A stretch of DNA of 64,000 nt from Dermatophagoides farinae (lineage: Eukaryota > Arthropoda > Arachnida > Sarcoptiformes > Pyroglyphidae), in NCBI RefSeq assembly GCF_024713945.1, contig NC_134678.1:4402001-4466000 (forward strand), given 5' to 3'. Below the pieces are notes generated by a model. It was not told the origin of the DNA, did no database searches, and worked only from the letters and a program-made list of their open reading frames with translations. Position numbers and translations under genes: made by a program. Positions 1 through 13,780 of this stretch are shown here, one piece after another; the first letter of the stretch is position 1; the number at the start of each line of letters is the position of its first letter.

Positions 1-3000
1 AAAGTGATAAATAAAAAAAAGTAAAATTTTCATTGTATTTCAATTTTTTTTATTATTATTATTCAGATGAACACAAAAAAAACGAATTGTTTGCTTTGAC
101 ATGTTTTTTTTCCCATGATTCCATATTGTGAATAGAATGTATGCATATTTATATTGAAATGAATTTGTATTTTTATTATTAAATCACACCATATCAATGA
201 TGTAACAATAATAAATTTTTGTCTCTAAGCCTTTGAGTAAAATAATAGAATTGAGTGAGGAAAAAAACCAATACAGGAACACATAAAAAAAACTGCCAAA
301 CTCATTTCTTCGAAATGAATCATATATTCATTCTATTGCTTTATAAAATAAAATGGAATTTTATTTTTTTTTTTATCAAGAAAACAAAATATGCAAAACA
401 AAATGTGAACAGTTACAGTGCCATTTCGTACATATTTTGGATGACAGTCCATAGACGAACAATATTTCTGTTCATTGGTGATCGAATTGAATTGAATTAA
501 TATATTCAAAAATGAAACGGTAAAATTTTGCCGAAATTTTTCGGATCGTTTTCAGAGAATACATAATTTGATAAACACAAAAATTCCAGAGGCACATTGT
601 CCAACTTCATCATCATCATCATCATCGATTTTTGTCATTCACAAACCAATTTACTAACCGACCAATCAATTATTATGACTTCAAGTGAAGCATATCATAT
701 CTGATATATACATCATTATTCACGCATCCATCCAAAGTATTTTTAGAACTTTGATGCTAATGAAGCAAAAAAAAAAAAAACTTTGTTCAAAACGATAAAG
801 TCATGTAATCACTTTTTCTCAAGTGATTTCTCTCTACATTTCATTTTTACATTTCTGATTATTATTATTAATTTTTTGATGATGATGAAAATTCTAAAAG
901 AAATGAATACTTGTGTGTGAAGAAATATGAAATTAATATTTGTTCCATTGAATACACACAAACACACACACACAAACATAATCTTGGTTACACGTACATA
1001 TAATATTTAGCAGAAAAATGTAACAAAAAAAAATGGAGTAAGCTAAATTATATATTTACCATGAAAAGAATTTAATTGGTAAATATCTTATCGGTAAAAA
1101 ATGAAAATTCCATTTCTACACGGAGAAATTCTATGATAAGCCTTCATCCAGTGGTTTCAATTTTCAACTTCCCTTTTATTCTTGATAACATCATAACGAG
1201 CATTCAAAAGGATCTGAGATTAATTCCATGCAAAAGCCTCGTGAAGTAAAAAAAAGGAAAGAATTCACATCATTATTATAATAAGAGCTATATTATCGTA
1301 AAGAAGAAAAAAAATGAATGAATGAACACGCTAATGTGGAAAAAAAAAATTCTAGACGGCTAATTTTGTTTCAAATAAATATGTTCCATTATTATATAAA
1401 TAAAATGTATGTTCTGTTTTCATAATCTCCTTACAACATGTATATCCAATATTATTGTTATAATGAAAAATAAAGTGAACATAATGATATTTGTATTTGT
1501 ATCTATTTCATAAATTTTTTTTTGTATGTGCATTTTTGTCATACCATCATAGCCAGGCAAACAAAAAAATGTTTCTGCAAACCAATGTCAATGCCAGAAA
1601 GCCGCTGGCCATTGTTTATACAATTTCTTAATCATATTCATTATTAACTAAATTATTCGAAATTTCTGCATTACTTATTCGAACTATTTTGACTATTCGT
1701 CATTTTGTTGTTATTGCTATATTGTCATTGGTGTCAGCAACAAATTCTTATTGTTTACATGCACATTTGATCAACATTTAAATTTAAAAAAAAATACATT
1801 GATATTCAAATAGTATAATAGAACATCAATGTCATCATTTTATCAACAAGGAACAAATATTTGCATACATTTAAATGAAACAAAAAAAAAAAAAATTGCA
1901 CCAAAGAGAAAACATTTTTTTTCCTGGATATAAAATGAAAATAAATAAATTCATGACAAACACAATAAGAGTAAACAAAAAAAAAATGAAAATGAAAAAA
2001 AAAATCAATCAAAATGTCAATTTTTGTAATGTTTGAATTTTTTTTTCTTTCATTCACTTTCTTGTATCCGATTTCTGAATATTCGTGACATTTTTAAAAT
2101 CAAGGCCTAAAAAATCATAGATTTTATTCTCATCATTAAAGCTATATGAATTTTTATTCACTAAAATTTTAAATTATTATATGACCATTTTTATGATGGA
2201 AAAAATTATATGAAATTCATCTTTAATTTTTTGTAGTAAAAAACGTTTTATTTTTTCATATAAAAGTTTTTGCTTTTTATTCTACTCAAAAAAAAGAAAA
2301 AAAAATTTCGCTTTTCTAATTCAGGTCCATAACATCTGGTTGACACATCTCATTTATCATCGTCGTCGTTGTAGTTGTCCATGGTTATTTGGAGACAATT
2401 CTGAACATATATAAACATTCCTCGGATACAACAAGATGGAAAATAACAAAGCCCACACACACACACACACATACAAGCCCAAAACTATATATTTTATGTA
2501 TTAGATGGTCTTTCAAGAAAATTGGATTCGTAACGAATTCATATTATTTTCAGAAACCACCACCACCACCACCATCATCATTTCATCCTCACATAGAAGA
2601 ATAATTTGTTCAGTATAATAATTTTGAATTTTTATTTCATCTCGGAAAATAACTACGGAAAAAGTCATAGCCAATATGAATTCAAAAGAATGATTTTCAA
2701 AACGAATAGTGACCGAATTATTCATACGAATATGGTGAATTTGAAAAAAAAAATTTAAAAAAAACAAGACAAACAAACAAATGCCGATGAAGTAATTTGA
2801 AATGAAATGATAGCCATAAAAAAGGTAGCTAGCTGCAAACAATATTTGGAAAATAAATTCACCAGAAATAATGATTTCCTGTGCAATAGTATTGCCAAAA
2901 AATTTTCTAGTTTTTATGTTTTTTTTAGACAATTTATAAATGAAGTTATCACCAACAAAATTCTGGTTGACATTTGTTCTACTCTTCATTTCTAATTCAG

Positions 3001-5729
3001 GATTATTGAAAACAACTTTGACAATGAGGGTAACCGGAAGAATTACTAGTGAGCTGAAGTAGGTAAAATTACCGTTCCTTCGTCATAAAATATGAATGAT
3101 GAAATTCAATAATCATATCAACCTTCTATCTGAAAAACAACTGTCATCACAGAGTATATAATGGAATTAATGGATTAAAACTCGACATATAGAGAAAACA
3201 TTCGATGTTAACCACCAGAAAGAAATCTGAAAATAGAAATAGAAAAACAGATCTAAGATGAAAAAAAAATCCTTTTTGCAACTTACCAGACAGATCATAA
3301 GAAAACCGGAATGTAAATCAAAATTAATTACATATGGCCTGGTATCGGTTTCTTTGGAATGTTGTTGATGATTATGTAAAAAATCTGGTTACTGTTTTCT
3401 GTTTTTCATCGAAAACATAGCACATAGAATTGAATATAAACAACAACCAGAAAAAAATGTTTAAAACACACCTATATGGATAGAGGCACACTTTTTAGTG
3501 AAGAAAAAAAAAACTACAAGAATGAAAATCAATCAAATTGACACGATTTATGTTGTGCTGTCGTTTGAATTATTCTTGAAAGTCTGCAAGTCTTGTCATC
3601 ACAGCTGCTTAATGATTCGGTTGTTTTTTTTTTGTTGTTGTAAAATATTCATTATCAGAAACGAGTTGATTAATTGTCTGTGATTAATGAAAATCGATGC
3701 AAAGAATTTTTCTCATTTACACTTATTTAGAGAAAAAATATTTTCATTTACACATACACATTTGAACGGACATGGAAACTATTAAAAAAAAAAATTTATA
3801 CCGTTTGAATGCTAATGTCAATGGTAGTAATTTATTTATTTTTCCCGTTGATATGAGATGAGATTAGTGAATGAGAAAAAAAAGAGAGAGAGAAAGAGAC
3901 TTCAAGATTATTTATGATGATAAGAAATTTTTTTCTTGCACAATATAAAATAGATTGTCATTTAAATTTCGGTATTGCCGATTTATCCGGTACAATTTTT
4001 TCTGACTTTTTTTTACTATTTATATAATGGTGTCCAGGATGTTTGAATTCTGGCTATTATCATTGAATTGATGTTAAGTCAACAAATAAATACCGATAAC
4101 AAATGCAAATATTAGCAATTTGTCATCAAAGAAAATTATGAATTTGACAGTTGTCAGGTTATTTTTTTTATCATTGTCAACTGTTTTTTTTTTGAAAATA
4201 ATTAGTTAACTAATCATTTAATCAATCGGTAGTAGATCGATTGATTTATTCCAAGTGGCCAATTGTCGCTAATATTATCAATATTCAATATATTCATGTT
4301 CCATTTAATAATAATAATATTTACAAGAGCCAATGTGATTACTATAGCAGATTTAAAAAATCAAACACACGTATAATTTCACTTGGGATCAGCTTTGACG
4401 TCACAATGTCAGGAAAAAAAACTAAAAACTAGAAACAAACATACAAACAAAACAAAATCGAAAAATAAAATTGAAATCCAATGCCAAAATTGGCAACGAT
4501 GACGACCATCGACGACGAGACCTACGCCGATACCGATAATAATAATCCTCATAGCTCCTCTTAATCAGTTTCCATTGATTCAGATATCGATTCCACTTTC
4601 TATATGGCTTCTGATTTTTTTTCTGGTAGGCGTGAGTTTCAATATAATTGTTTGTTGTTGTAAATTGAATAAAGTAATACACTAATCATCAGAAATATAA
4701 AACAGTATCAAATCACTTTTAGAAAAAAAGATGATTTTGTTGTCAATATTGTTGTCGCTAATGATAATAATAATAATAATGGCAAATTGTATTCAATTTT
4801 GATTTCAATTTGGTATCTGTTTGTTTTCTACGGATCTGGTAAGCTGTTAATTTTCCCATATACACAGAGAAATAGAGAAAAAAGGAAACATTGAAAAATA
4901 AGAAACGAGACAAAAAACAGCCTTGAATGAAAATGGATTCATTCAATTTTGTTTAGTTTACACTTGTATGAAATGTCATTATTATTATTATTATTATAGT
5001 TCCAAATAGAAGATAATTGGGCTAAAAAAAAAAATAAAAAACTTTAAGAAACCCTGTAATCAGTAATTTTAAGACCAATGAATTCACGATTGACGAAAAC
5101 CGACAATTCAATTTTTCATGATCATCATAATGTGAAAAATTTAGCTTGAAAGAAATCAACTTTTTCAAACAAAACAACAACAACAACAACAAATGCAGAA
5201 TCTAAAAAAAAAGAAAAAAAAATATCGAGCAAATTTTATAACCAAATTGAAGAAACCCGAAACTTTCCGAATCTTACAGAGCTCAAACACATACACTATA
5301 AACTATCATTACAAAGAGGTACTTACCATTTATTCATAGAATGGTTATTTCGTTGCCATATCATTATGGATTTGTCGGTGATAATGTCGTTGTCAGATGA
5401 ATAAAAACTAGTTGGCTTCATCTGATGATGGATGTTACAAAAATTTAGAATAATAGAAAATGGTGAAAATGTCTTTCTTTTCTTTTAGAATATTATAAGT
5501 TATATTCACTGATGATACATTGATGAAACTTAACAACATGGCAAAAAACAAAATCATTTTTTTAAGGCATATACCCGGAATATTCAGCAAACTTTCAACA
5601 CATATACACACAAAAAGCGAGAATCAAATGAATTGTATGTGATGAAGATGTGGTTCCGAACCGATTTGATTCGAATCTAAAATGATGATGGCGATGGTGG
5701 CTATGTAGCAATAAGAATTGAGTGTTTGT

Positions 5730-5751
5730 ATGTGTGTGTGTGTGTGTGTGT
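5730..5751. repeat. TG dinucleotide microsatellite
   Basis: About 11 uninterrupted TG units followed by TATG. Similar CA/TG tracts occur near 2455, 44185, 57450, 58300, 61703, 62331 and 63548. Confidence 0.9.
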
Positions 5752-6121
5752 ATGTATGGGCCAAAACTGTGGTGATACTGATGACGAACGATTGACGCAT
5801 ATGACGACAACGTCGACTACTGACTGAATTCAAGCACGCTTACCAAACGAAAACCAATTTTTCGTATTCCAGATATCTAAAATAGCCAACCCAAATACCG
5901 CAATATTGCACTACCACCACCAATAACTGAAGACTTTCTGCACTTGCTCTGGTTTTTATCTCATTCTCTTGTTTCAAGTTCATCACCCAGCTGGAATAAC
6001 AGAATTCTCAACTTAATGACCTCGACAACAATGTCGATGATGATCATGAAAAATGATAGTGATAAATTTTTTTTTTTTTAATATTTATCCAGTTGCTTAT
6101 TATAATCACAAGCAAAAACAG

Positions 6122-6167
6122 CTGAATCATGGATTGAAAAAATTTTAAATTCAATCCATGAATTCAG
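6122..6167. repeat. imperfect inverted repeat (potential hairpin)
   Basis: The arm at 6122-6138 (ctgaatcatggattgaa) is mirrored at 6150-6167 with one extra base, around an AT-only loop. No flanking target duplication or open frame is attached to it. Confidence 0.5.
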
Positions 6168-7502
6168 ATTGTTCGTTATATCATAATTATCACTGGTTCC
6201 TTTCTATGATGATGAATGACATAAATAATATAGGGCAGAGTTGGTAGCCGCAAGTTGAAATTGGGCAAGAAACCTAAAAAAAAAAATTCTTCGCTCCCCT
6301 TCGGTTACACGATTCCCAAAATATTTAATGGATGTTTTTTTTCTTTCGTCAATGTTGTGCACAAATTCTTATTATAACAAATGCGCACGAACACCATACC
6401 AAACACACGCTTTGAAACAAAATCGATTCCATTGAATACAGAACAAACATTATATTGTTGGCTCTTGGGACATTCATTTCTAGCTTTCACTTTTAAATGA
6501 ATGATTCAAGTGTATCCATAGGATTTCTATGGTTTTGTAATTGAGAATTAACAAAAAAAAAACATTTATATTCTGCTATTTCTATAGTTTTTTTTTTCAT
6601 TCGTTTTTGTGGCACCCACAAGACCAAATCATATTTTTTTTTTTTTTTTTTTGATTCGTGATTCATGAACCAATTCAAAGAATATGAATTTTCAAAAATT
6701 AAAAAAAAACATTTGAAAATAAAAATACCGGATAGTGAAACCCATAAAAACTAACTTAATAGATAACCAGAACCCAGAATAAAATCAATTCATGTGCTGA
6801 GGCATATTTTTTCTTTGTTTATGTATTTTTGATTTTTGCTCTGGTTGCATAAATTCTCAAAAAAAAAAAAAATGGAAAAAAACTTTTTCCGGGTCTAAAT
6901 CGCTTTAAAAGGAAAAAAATTTAAAACAAAAAAATTTAAATCGAATAAAGACAAGCACATGATTTGAATGAAGTTCATGAATCGAAAACAACTTTCAAAG
7001 TTAATCGTTTTTACCCAAACAGAAAAGCACGTTCCCTTTTGAATTATTTTGTTTTGTTGTCATTTTTTTTATTAATTCCTAAAAATAATATTTGAAAATA
7101 AAAGTAAGAATCTTTTAAGGCTTTTTGTTCAATTCAACTTTAATAATGCCAGATATAAAGTATATAATGTTAAAAAAAGTGAAACAATAATTCTATAATG
7201 AATGATTATTAAATTGAAAAACAAGCCAAACATGTTACAGTTGAATTTATTGAAAATGTGAACAACAATAAAATTTTTGAATTTAATATTTCAAATATCC
7301 AGTGGAATATTGGTTATAAAGAAAGATTTATCAATTATTAAATGATTTTAAAAAGTTGTTCAAATGTAATTTTATAGCTGAAAGAATCAAAAATTTTATC
7401 TATTTGATCAAAATCAACAAATATGATTGGTGGTTAAAAAAAAAATAATAACAATGGTTGTAAGACTAATGTACAATCAATCCATGTGCGTTACCTGGAT
7501 CA

Positions 7503-8344
7503 TTACGAAGTGGGCGGAATGTGTGGCGCTCTAAATTTTTCGGGATGATCATGAATGAATTTTACGAACATTGAAGCTCGTTTTTTATCTTTCTGTTATA
7601 CAATTAGAAAAAAAAATCTCGAATGTTAAACAAGTGAATAGTTAAAAAAAATTCATAACTTACAATAAATTCATTGACATCAACTAGCGCTACTTCTCCA
7701 ATATTTTTAAATGAAACCAGCAACTTCCGAGTGGTAAAATCAATGGCCAATATATCTTCCGGTTCGATTAGATGAACCAATTTTCGCCAAACTTCTGAAT
7801 CATGTGCAGTCTTTTTATCTTTATATGCAAGAACCTTTTGATCTTCCTGACAACGTGCATTTTGAACAATAAAATGTGAATTTTCAAATGATTTAACTAA
7901 AATCAATGAATTATCCAAATGTTCAAGATTTTCGGTAGTGTTACTCGAATCAGGAAAATCCTCCCATTTAGCTTCATAAGCGACAATTCCATTTTCAAGT
8001 TTTTTATTCCTTATACGTTCGACGCTCCATTCTTCCTGATTATTAGGATCAGATTCATTCTCTTCATTTCCAAGTTCCGCACGCAACGCTTTTATTTCTT
8101 GTTCAATTGCTTCCTGAATTGCTTCACGGCTCATAGATGAATTCTTAACTTTAACATTGTTCATTAAAACTGACGATGTTGACATATTTTCCGTTATTTC
8201 GTTAGCCGGTAAACGATTTTTTGTTGGAAAGTTCATCTCCTCCCAGGATAATTCACTCCATTCACGTCTTCGTACAGATTCGTTAGGTTTTTTTGCCGTC
8301 AGTTCAGAGGAAGATTTTGATGCTTGTTTCGAAATTTTAGACAT
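7503..8344 (-). CDS. HP1-like chromodomain/chromoshadow protein
   Basis: Two exons, 7664-8344 and 7503-7592, joined in phase 0 by a 71-bp intron (donor after ...NEFI, acceptor TAACAG), give 256 aa. Start chosen at MSKIS; the frame is open 15 codons further but with an unconvincing hydrophobic lead. An N-terminal acidic and Ser-rich part is followed by a chromodomain at about residues 104-155 (EEWSVERI ... YEAKWEDF). The three aromatic-cage positions that bind methyl-lysine in HP1 are occupied by W, W and F, so histone-tail binding is plausible. A weaker chromoshadow-like segment (IEPEDILAIDFTTRKLLVSF, about 193-212) continues into exon 2 (FVKFIHDHPEKF), where HP1 proteins have FYEERLTW. It would act in the nucleus as a heterochromatin or silencing adaptor. 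The divergent shadow domain leaves dimerisation uncertain. It lies downstream of SCAP on the same strand. Confidence 0.75.
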
Positions 8345-8833
8345 AATGATCGAATTAAAGCTACACAGAAAAAAAATCCCTCCTGACAAAAAGAGGGCAA
8401 ACTTATTGATATAATAATTTCAATTTGAAAAGTTGATTAACTCAAAATTAAACTTTTGAGTAATATAAAACAATGAAACATTTGTACGTCTTATATGAAG
8501 GGCATGAAATCCTATTTATTATAATTCGTTCAAGTATGAGTGTTCGTTCACCCGGTTTACACTCTGCAAAAGTACTTGCATCACATAAAAAATTACAATT
8601 TAAATCAAAATCAAAAATGGATAAATTTTCACAAGACTAGAAAAAAAGCATTTTTCCTTAGTAGAATAAAAAACAAATAAAAATAAATCATTAAATAGAA
8701 ACAAACACAATGATTAATCGATTATATTTACAAAAGTATATTCTTTCAAATACAAAAAAGGTCAGACCTTCATTTTTTTATGATTTTTTTTTGTATCCAC
8801 AATGAGTATTATTTTTATCTAGATTTTTAAAAT
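8345..8833. other. spacer between SCAP 3' end and HP1-like gene
   Basis: AT-rich spacer of about 490 bp that must hold the 3' untranslated part of SCAP and the promoter and leader of the HP1-like gene, both on the minus strand. No further coding sequence is seen. Confidence 0.5.
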
Positions 8834-11800
8834 TCAATCAATTTTTCGCGTTGCAAACGGATTATTTATGACACATAAGGAATTTCCATAATCACAGATC
8901 AATGCTTTTTGTTCATAGGAAAACATGAGATTCTTGATCGATGATTTTGTCCATTTATTATCATTATTATTCATTAACATTGAATTCCAAGCTGATGAAT
9001 CTATATCGGTTGTATGTGATGCTAATGGTACAATACAAATTGATCGGGCATCATTACAATCCCAAATTATTAATTCATTATCACGAACAGTGACCAGAAT
9101 AAATGGTTCAAGAAATACCATACCACGGCAGATTGTATGCTGATTAGGTATTCTATGAATCAAATGCCCTAAATTCAAAAAATAAAGTTGATCAATTGTT
9201 GAATAACAACAGGCTAAAATGAGTAAAGATAGAACAATTACCTGAATATCGATCCCAGATACAAATCGTATTATCCGTTCCAGTGGTAACATAATAAAGT
9301 GAAGATGTGACAATAGAAAGAATTTCGGCATCTGAATGTGCATGCATACTAAATATGCAGGTACCGGTATTCAAGTCCCACACGCACATCTGTCCCAATT
9401 GACATCCACTCAATGCACTAGCCGTTGAATACTTTGGAATAAATTTTTAAAGATTATTCTACGGTAAAAACGAAAATTTTTCAAAACTTACAGGATCAAT
9501 AGCAGTTGTCATGATGGAACCACAATGTCCATTCAATGTGTACATTAATTTAAAATTATCTAAAGCAAACACTTTTAATGTTGTGTCCATGCTGCCGGAA
9601 ATTAAACAGCCACGACTACCAAATACACGAATAAATTCATCATCTTCAAGAGAATCGATTATTTCTATTCTGGTAATCGGTTGTTTATGAGCTTTTATGC
9701 GAAATTTCGATCGATAACTGATTCGATCGCAACATTTTGTTTGTGATGAAGTATCGTGTTGAAAAATGGTAGAATATTTATCTTCTTTGAATTGTTCCAA
9801 TTCTAGTATTTCTAATTGACCATTCAAACGAGCCAAAGCAACAGCCCAATAGGTGGATTTGATAACCGTTAAAGCATAAGAATCATTAGATTTTTTGAAT
9901 TCTAAATCTTCGTTGCCATTTCTGTATGCATCAGGATAATAGACAAAAGATAATTGTCCAGTATAGGCATCCCAAGCTTCAAAACGGCCATCATCACCGC
10001 CACAACCGAGCAGAACATATTTATCATGAATATCAATGCACCAAATGGGACGAAAATCTAAACATTTAGATTGATCATTATTGGAATTAAAGCTTTCACA
10101 GTGACCATCAAAATCAACATTGTCATAATTGTTAACAGCATCAACGTCATTTTGGATTCCGTAAAATAAAGTTTTCAATATATTTCCTTCGGTCCTAATT
10201 ACTACTGGTGCTTTATCATTAGACATTCTTTGTTTTTCATGATGGTCATCGACTTTTGTTTGCATTTCATCGATGATTCTAGATGGTTTATAGGAGAACA
10301 TTGATGATGAAAAATCAATCATCATCTGGTTAGATCGCTTGATTGTAGCCAATGATTCACATGTAAGTGCATCGTATATTCGTAAATCACCTGACAATGA
10401 ACTAGCAGCAACCAATGACGTTTGAACATTTGTTGCAATCAAATCAATATCTTGATTATCCAATAGGTATTGTTTTTCATTCGTATAGGTTTCTTTTTCA
10501 CGATCATAATTCAGAATAGATATATCGATACGTAACAACCGATCAGGACCACCACCACTTCCATCATTATAATTTCTTAATAAAGCAGCACGTTTAACAA
10601 ATGTTCCAAATCTTTTGAATGGATTCGTTTCAGATAATTGTGATCGCCATTCAGCATAATTACGTGTGCAAATACAGCGGTAAAGCTGTATGATTAGATA
10701 AATGAATAATATAAGACACGGTGTCCACAGTCCAATAATTAGATGAAGATCATCTCTTGACCAATGATTAAGTTTTATTTGTTCAAATTTATCACTAGTT
10801 TTAATAAATAAAAATTTTAAATTCATGAAATTAAATTAATTTCACTTACTAATCATCATCATCGCGAATGACATATTCTCCATTCGAGAATTTCATTGGA
10901 ATAAACTTTTTTAATATGTGATAATCCGAATCAGCAGAATTTCGACAAAGTTTAGCTCGTTCAGGCGTGATTGGGACGGATAAAAGTATGGGCGGCAATA
11001 TCGATATGAAGCGACCGGTTAATGAAATGTTATACAATGAAAATAAATTAGTCCAATGTTGATTTGTAAACGGTTTAGGCATTGAATTGTCACGTGATGA
11101 ATAGCTAATTCGATAATATGGATTTATTGAAGGAGGTAGTGATGATGTATTGATTGTTTCTTTTTCATTTTCACTATTAGAAATTTCATTGATCTCCAAT
11201 AATTTCATGAAAGATTTTTGAGAATTTTTATCTGTAAGTAAGGTTTCGTTGATTGTCGTCACTGGTATGATGTTAGTTGTAACTTCGGATTCCGATTTCT
11301 GTATTGTTGTTAAATTTGATTTGCTGAACAAGATCGATTGTCCTTGAGTCAAAATCGTAGCATCCATGGGAGTGGTAGTTTGTTCCAGAACCAGATACGC
11401 ATTATAAATGGCTAAACCTATACAGGCACTTAGCATTAGGATAAAACCCCTTTGAACGAGCCGTAGACGAGCGAGGAACAAAATAAAACGCAATCGTTTT
11501 GGTGTTTTCTGCTGAACCGGATCACCAGGTCGCGCATAAATGTTACGTGGATAAACATTTGGTGAACGTTTTTCCGGATAAGTGTTGATATTTCGTTTCT
11601 AGGAATGTTAATCGGGTGATTAAAATTTTGTCCAACAATAAATAACAAAAATAATTACCTTAATCCTTTGTACTAGCAATGAATAAAATGGAGTAAACAA
11701 TGTGATTTGAATGAAAAAATCGGAAAGGAAACAAACGGCAGCAATCTTGCAACATTCTTGAAAGAACGGCATAAACGTAAATGAACCAATCGATAGCAAG

Positions 11801-13780
11801 GCCAATTCGGCTAAAAGATTTTTCGTTATCGACAAGCCTTCCTTGCTTAAAGCTTGTGCTACACGAACTTTTGAATCTAAATGAGGATTGGCCAACACCG
11901 ATTTAGTAAGTACCAACATGTTTTCGAAACCTTTTTGAAATAATAAGAATTTTTTGTTTCAAGACTTTCAATATCAATAATAATAATCATTAACTTACTG
12001 ATACCAGCAACGAAATAAGGCAATAAACGATTGACAATCAAAACGGAATGAAAACGAAGACGAAAACAGATACCGAATGACATGAATAATGACATCAATA
12101 AAGTGATTAATGTACAAAGTGAATAGAATCGTTTATTAAAAATAATTTCCACTTTACCTAAATTTTGAAATTAAATTTTTAGTAAATAGATTTTGCATGA
12201 TTAGACTACTTACGGACAATGTAGTACATGTAAAAACAAGCCATTGCATAGATCAATATCAATGGGAATAGATAATTATAAGTGAATGTTGTATGAAAAT
12301 AAATGTGTTTGGTTTTGTTCTCTAAAAGATCTACTTGTATCTGAGGTTCTGTTTCATAATGATTTCTATTTGATGATGGCTGCTGTTCGTTTGGATTTTT
12401 ATTGCCCATTATCGTTGAAGACAATGGATAGCGTTTATATAGATAGGCACGTAATGCTTCTATGAATTCGGGTGAATTTTTACGCAATATCAATGTTATT
12501 GAATATGAAATAGTTCGAACACGATTGCGGCCATATGTACGACGTATTCCGGTATCTTCGAATGAAACACCGAATATAATATCATGCATTGAGCCCGATG
12601 GTACTGGACTAGCCGGGAGATCTTGAAATTTTAGCAATGTATTTAGCAAATTTTGGTCTTGTAAAAATTTGGTACGATCACCATGCCATACATTTGCCGG
12701 TGATAATGTCAAACAGGAATACGAAGGAAGATGTGAGGCTATATGTGAATAACGTTCTGAAAATGTCGGTTCGAACACTTGAAAGCAGACATCGTTCAAA
12801 GTAATTGGTTCATCAAAATCATTTTTAAATTGGAAATTCGATACAGCTTCGACAATTTCAAATATTGTTTCGAATGGAGCGCGTAATGCATCTACTAGTT
12901 GCATATCTTGAGGCCATGGTATCACAGCTGAACGGATATAGATTTGTTGAACATATGCATAGGAAAGATTCGATTGAAACTATGGAAAATTGATGTGAAA
13001 AATGAATCGTAACTTAGTGACTTTGTGCCCACTTACCCAAGGTGGAATATTCTGATCATCATTAAGTTCATTTCGAACATATGAATCGGGCCAATAATTA
13101 AAATGTTTCATTAATGGATGAACAGAATTATCACCAGAGTTTAATAGTAGAGAATCGTGCGATTTAGAAGAGGAAGAAATATATACATCATATGAACTAC
13201 CGAAAACGCCACGAAAAGTAAATATCTGATATGAAGTTAGAAACACAACCATCAATGAGAATGAGATTATTAGAGCTGGATGTCGTGAACAGAATAGGCC
13301 ATGTTTATAATATAATTTCGAAACTTTTTCTTCGATCGTAGCAAGAAAATGTATAGATGATTGAGATGTCGTTGTAGACAATGATGATTGTGATGATGAT
13401 AACAACGATGGATTGGGAGAATTGGACAAGCGTAAATCAACGCTACGTGTTCGCTTATGTGATGATGGTTTCCTATTATGATTTGAATGGGTGACTTGTG
13501 GATGATTCGATAGACTACTTGTTGATGAAAATGAACTTGTTCTGCTATGTTGATATTGATAGTAATCTACATTATTGGTCCCCGATGATGACGGATCAAT
13601 GAAATTTGATTGTGATGAATATGGTCTCGAATGTATTCGTAAAGGATCAATGACCAATGATGATTGTGAATCAGTATGATTCAAACGATCAAATGTTTCA
13701 GCAGCCAAAGATGACGCTGACGATGGTATTGAATCGACATTTTGAAAAAAATCTCGATGATCCGATTGTTCATCATTCAT
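8834..13780 (-). CDS. SCAP: SREBP cleavage-activating protein (SCAP)
   Basis: Eight exons whose phases all close: 13037-13780, 12214-12979, 11999-12157, 11659-11930, 10850-11598, 9492-10794, 9242-9431, 8834-9168; 1505 aa (vertebrate SCAP is about 1280). SCAP escorts SREBP from ER to Golgi when sterol or phospholipid is low. The N-terminus is a ~150-residue Ser-rich cytosolic extension, then a first membrane helix. The lumenal segment contains AYVQQIYIRS, matching the family. Next comes the sterol-sensing domain, with the YMYYIVRK stretch (equivalent to the region of human Tyr298), ENMLVLTKSV, and the Asp in LSDFFIQ. The C-terminal ~600 residues form the WD40 region that binds SREBP (SGCQLGQMCVWDLNTG, GTDNTICIWDRYSG, final FATRKID). 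The MELADL COPII-binding hexapeptide of the cytosolic loop is not visible where it should lie. All lumenal, membrane and WD parts are intact, so I regard the gene as functional. Confidence 0.93.

Larger units (their letters stand above)
1..7502. other. gene-free AT-rich stretch
   Basis: I find no convincing coding sequence on either strand. The open frames present (for example 2513-2989 on the minus strand) are AT-driven, with no domain, no codon pattern like that of the real genes nearby and no usable splice borders. It contains homopolymer A/T runs, CA/TG microsatellites (2455-2471, 5730-5751), ATC repeats near 610-626 and one imperfect inverted repeat at 6122-6167. It may hold regulatory DNA or untranslated exons of a gene beyond the left edge, but the sequence alone does not show this. 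Confidence 0.6.

Noticed and set aside
2513-2989. 158-codon minus-strand frame with hydrophobic stretches
   Set aside because: Composition follows the AT-rich DNA and a GGT repeat (poly-Val); no motif, no promoter, and the opposite strand is equally open.
5839-5850. Minus-strand donor-like G|GTAAGC that might end an untranslated exon
   Set aside because: An isolated match to a short consensus; no upstream coding frame or matching acceptor found.
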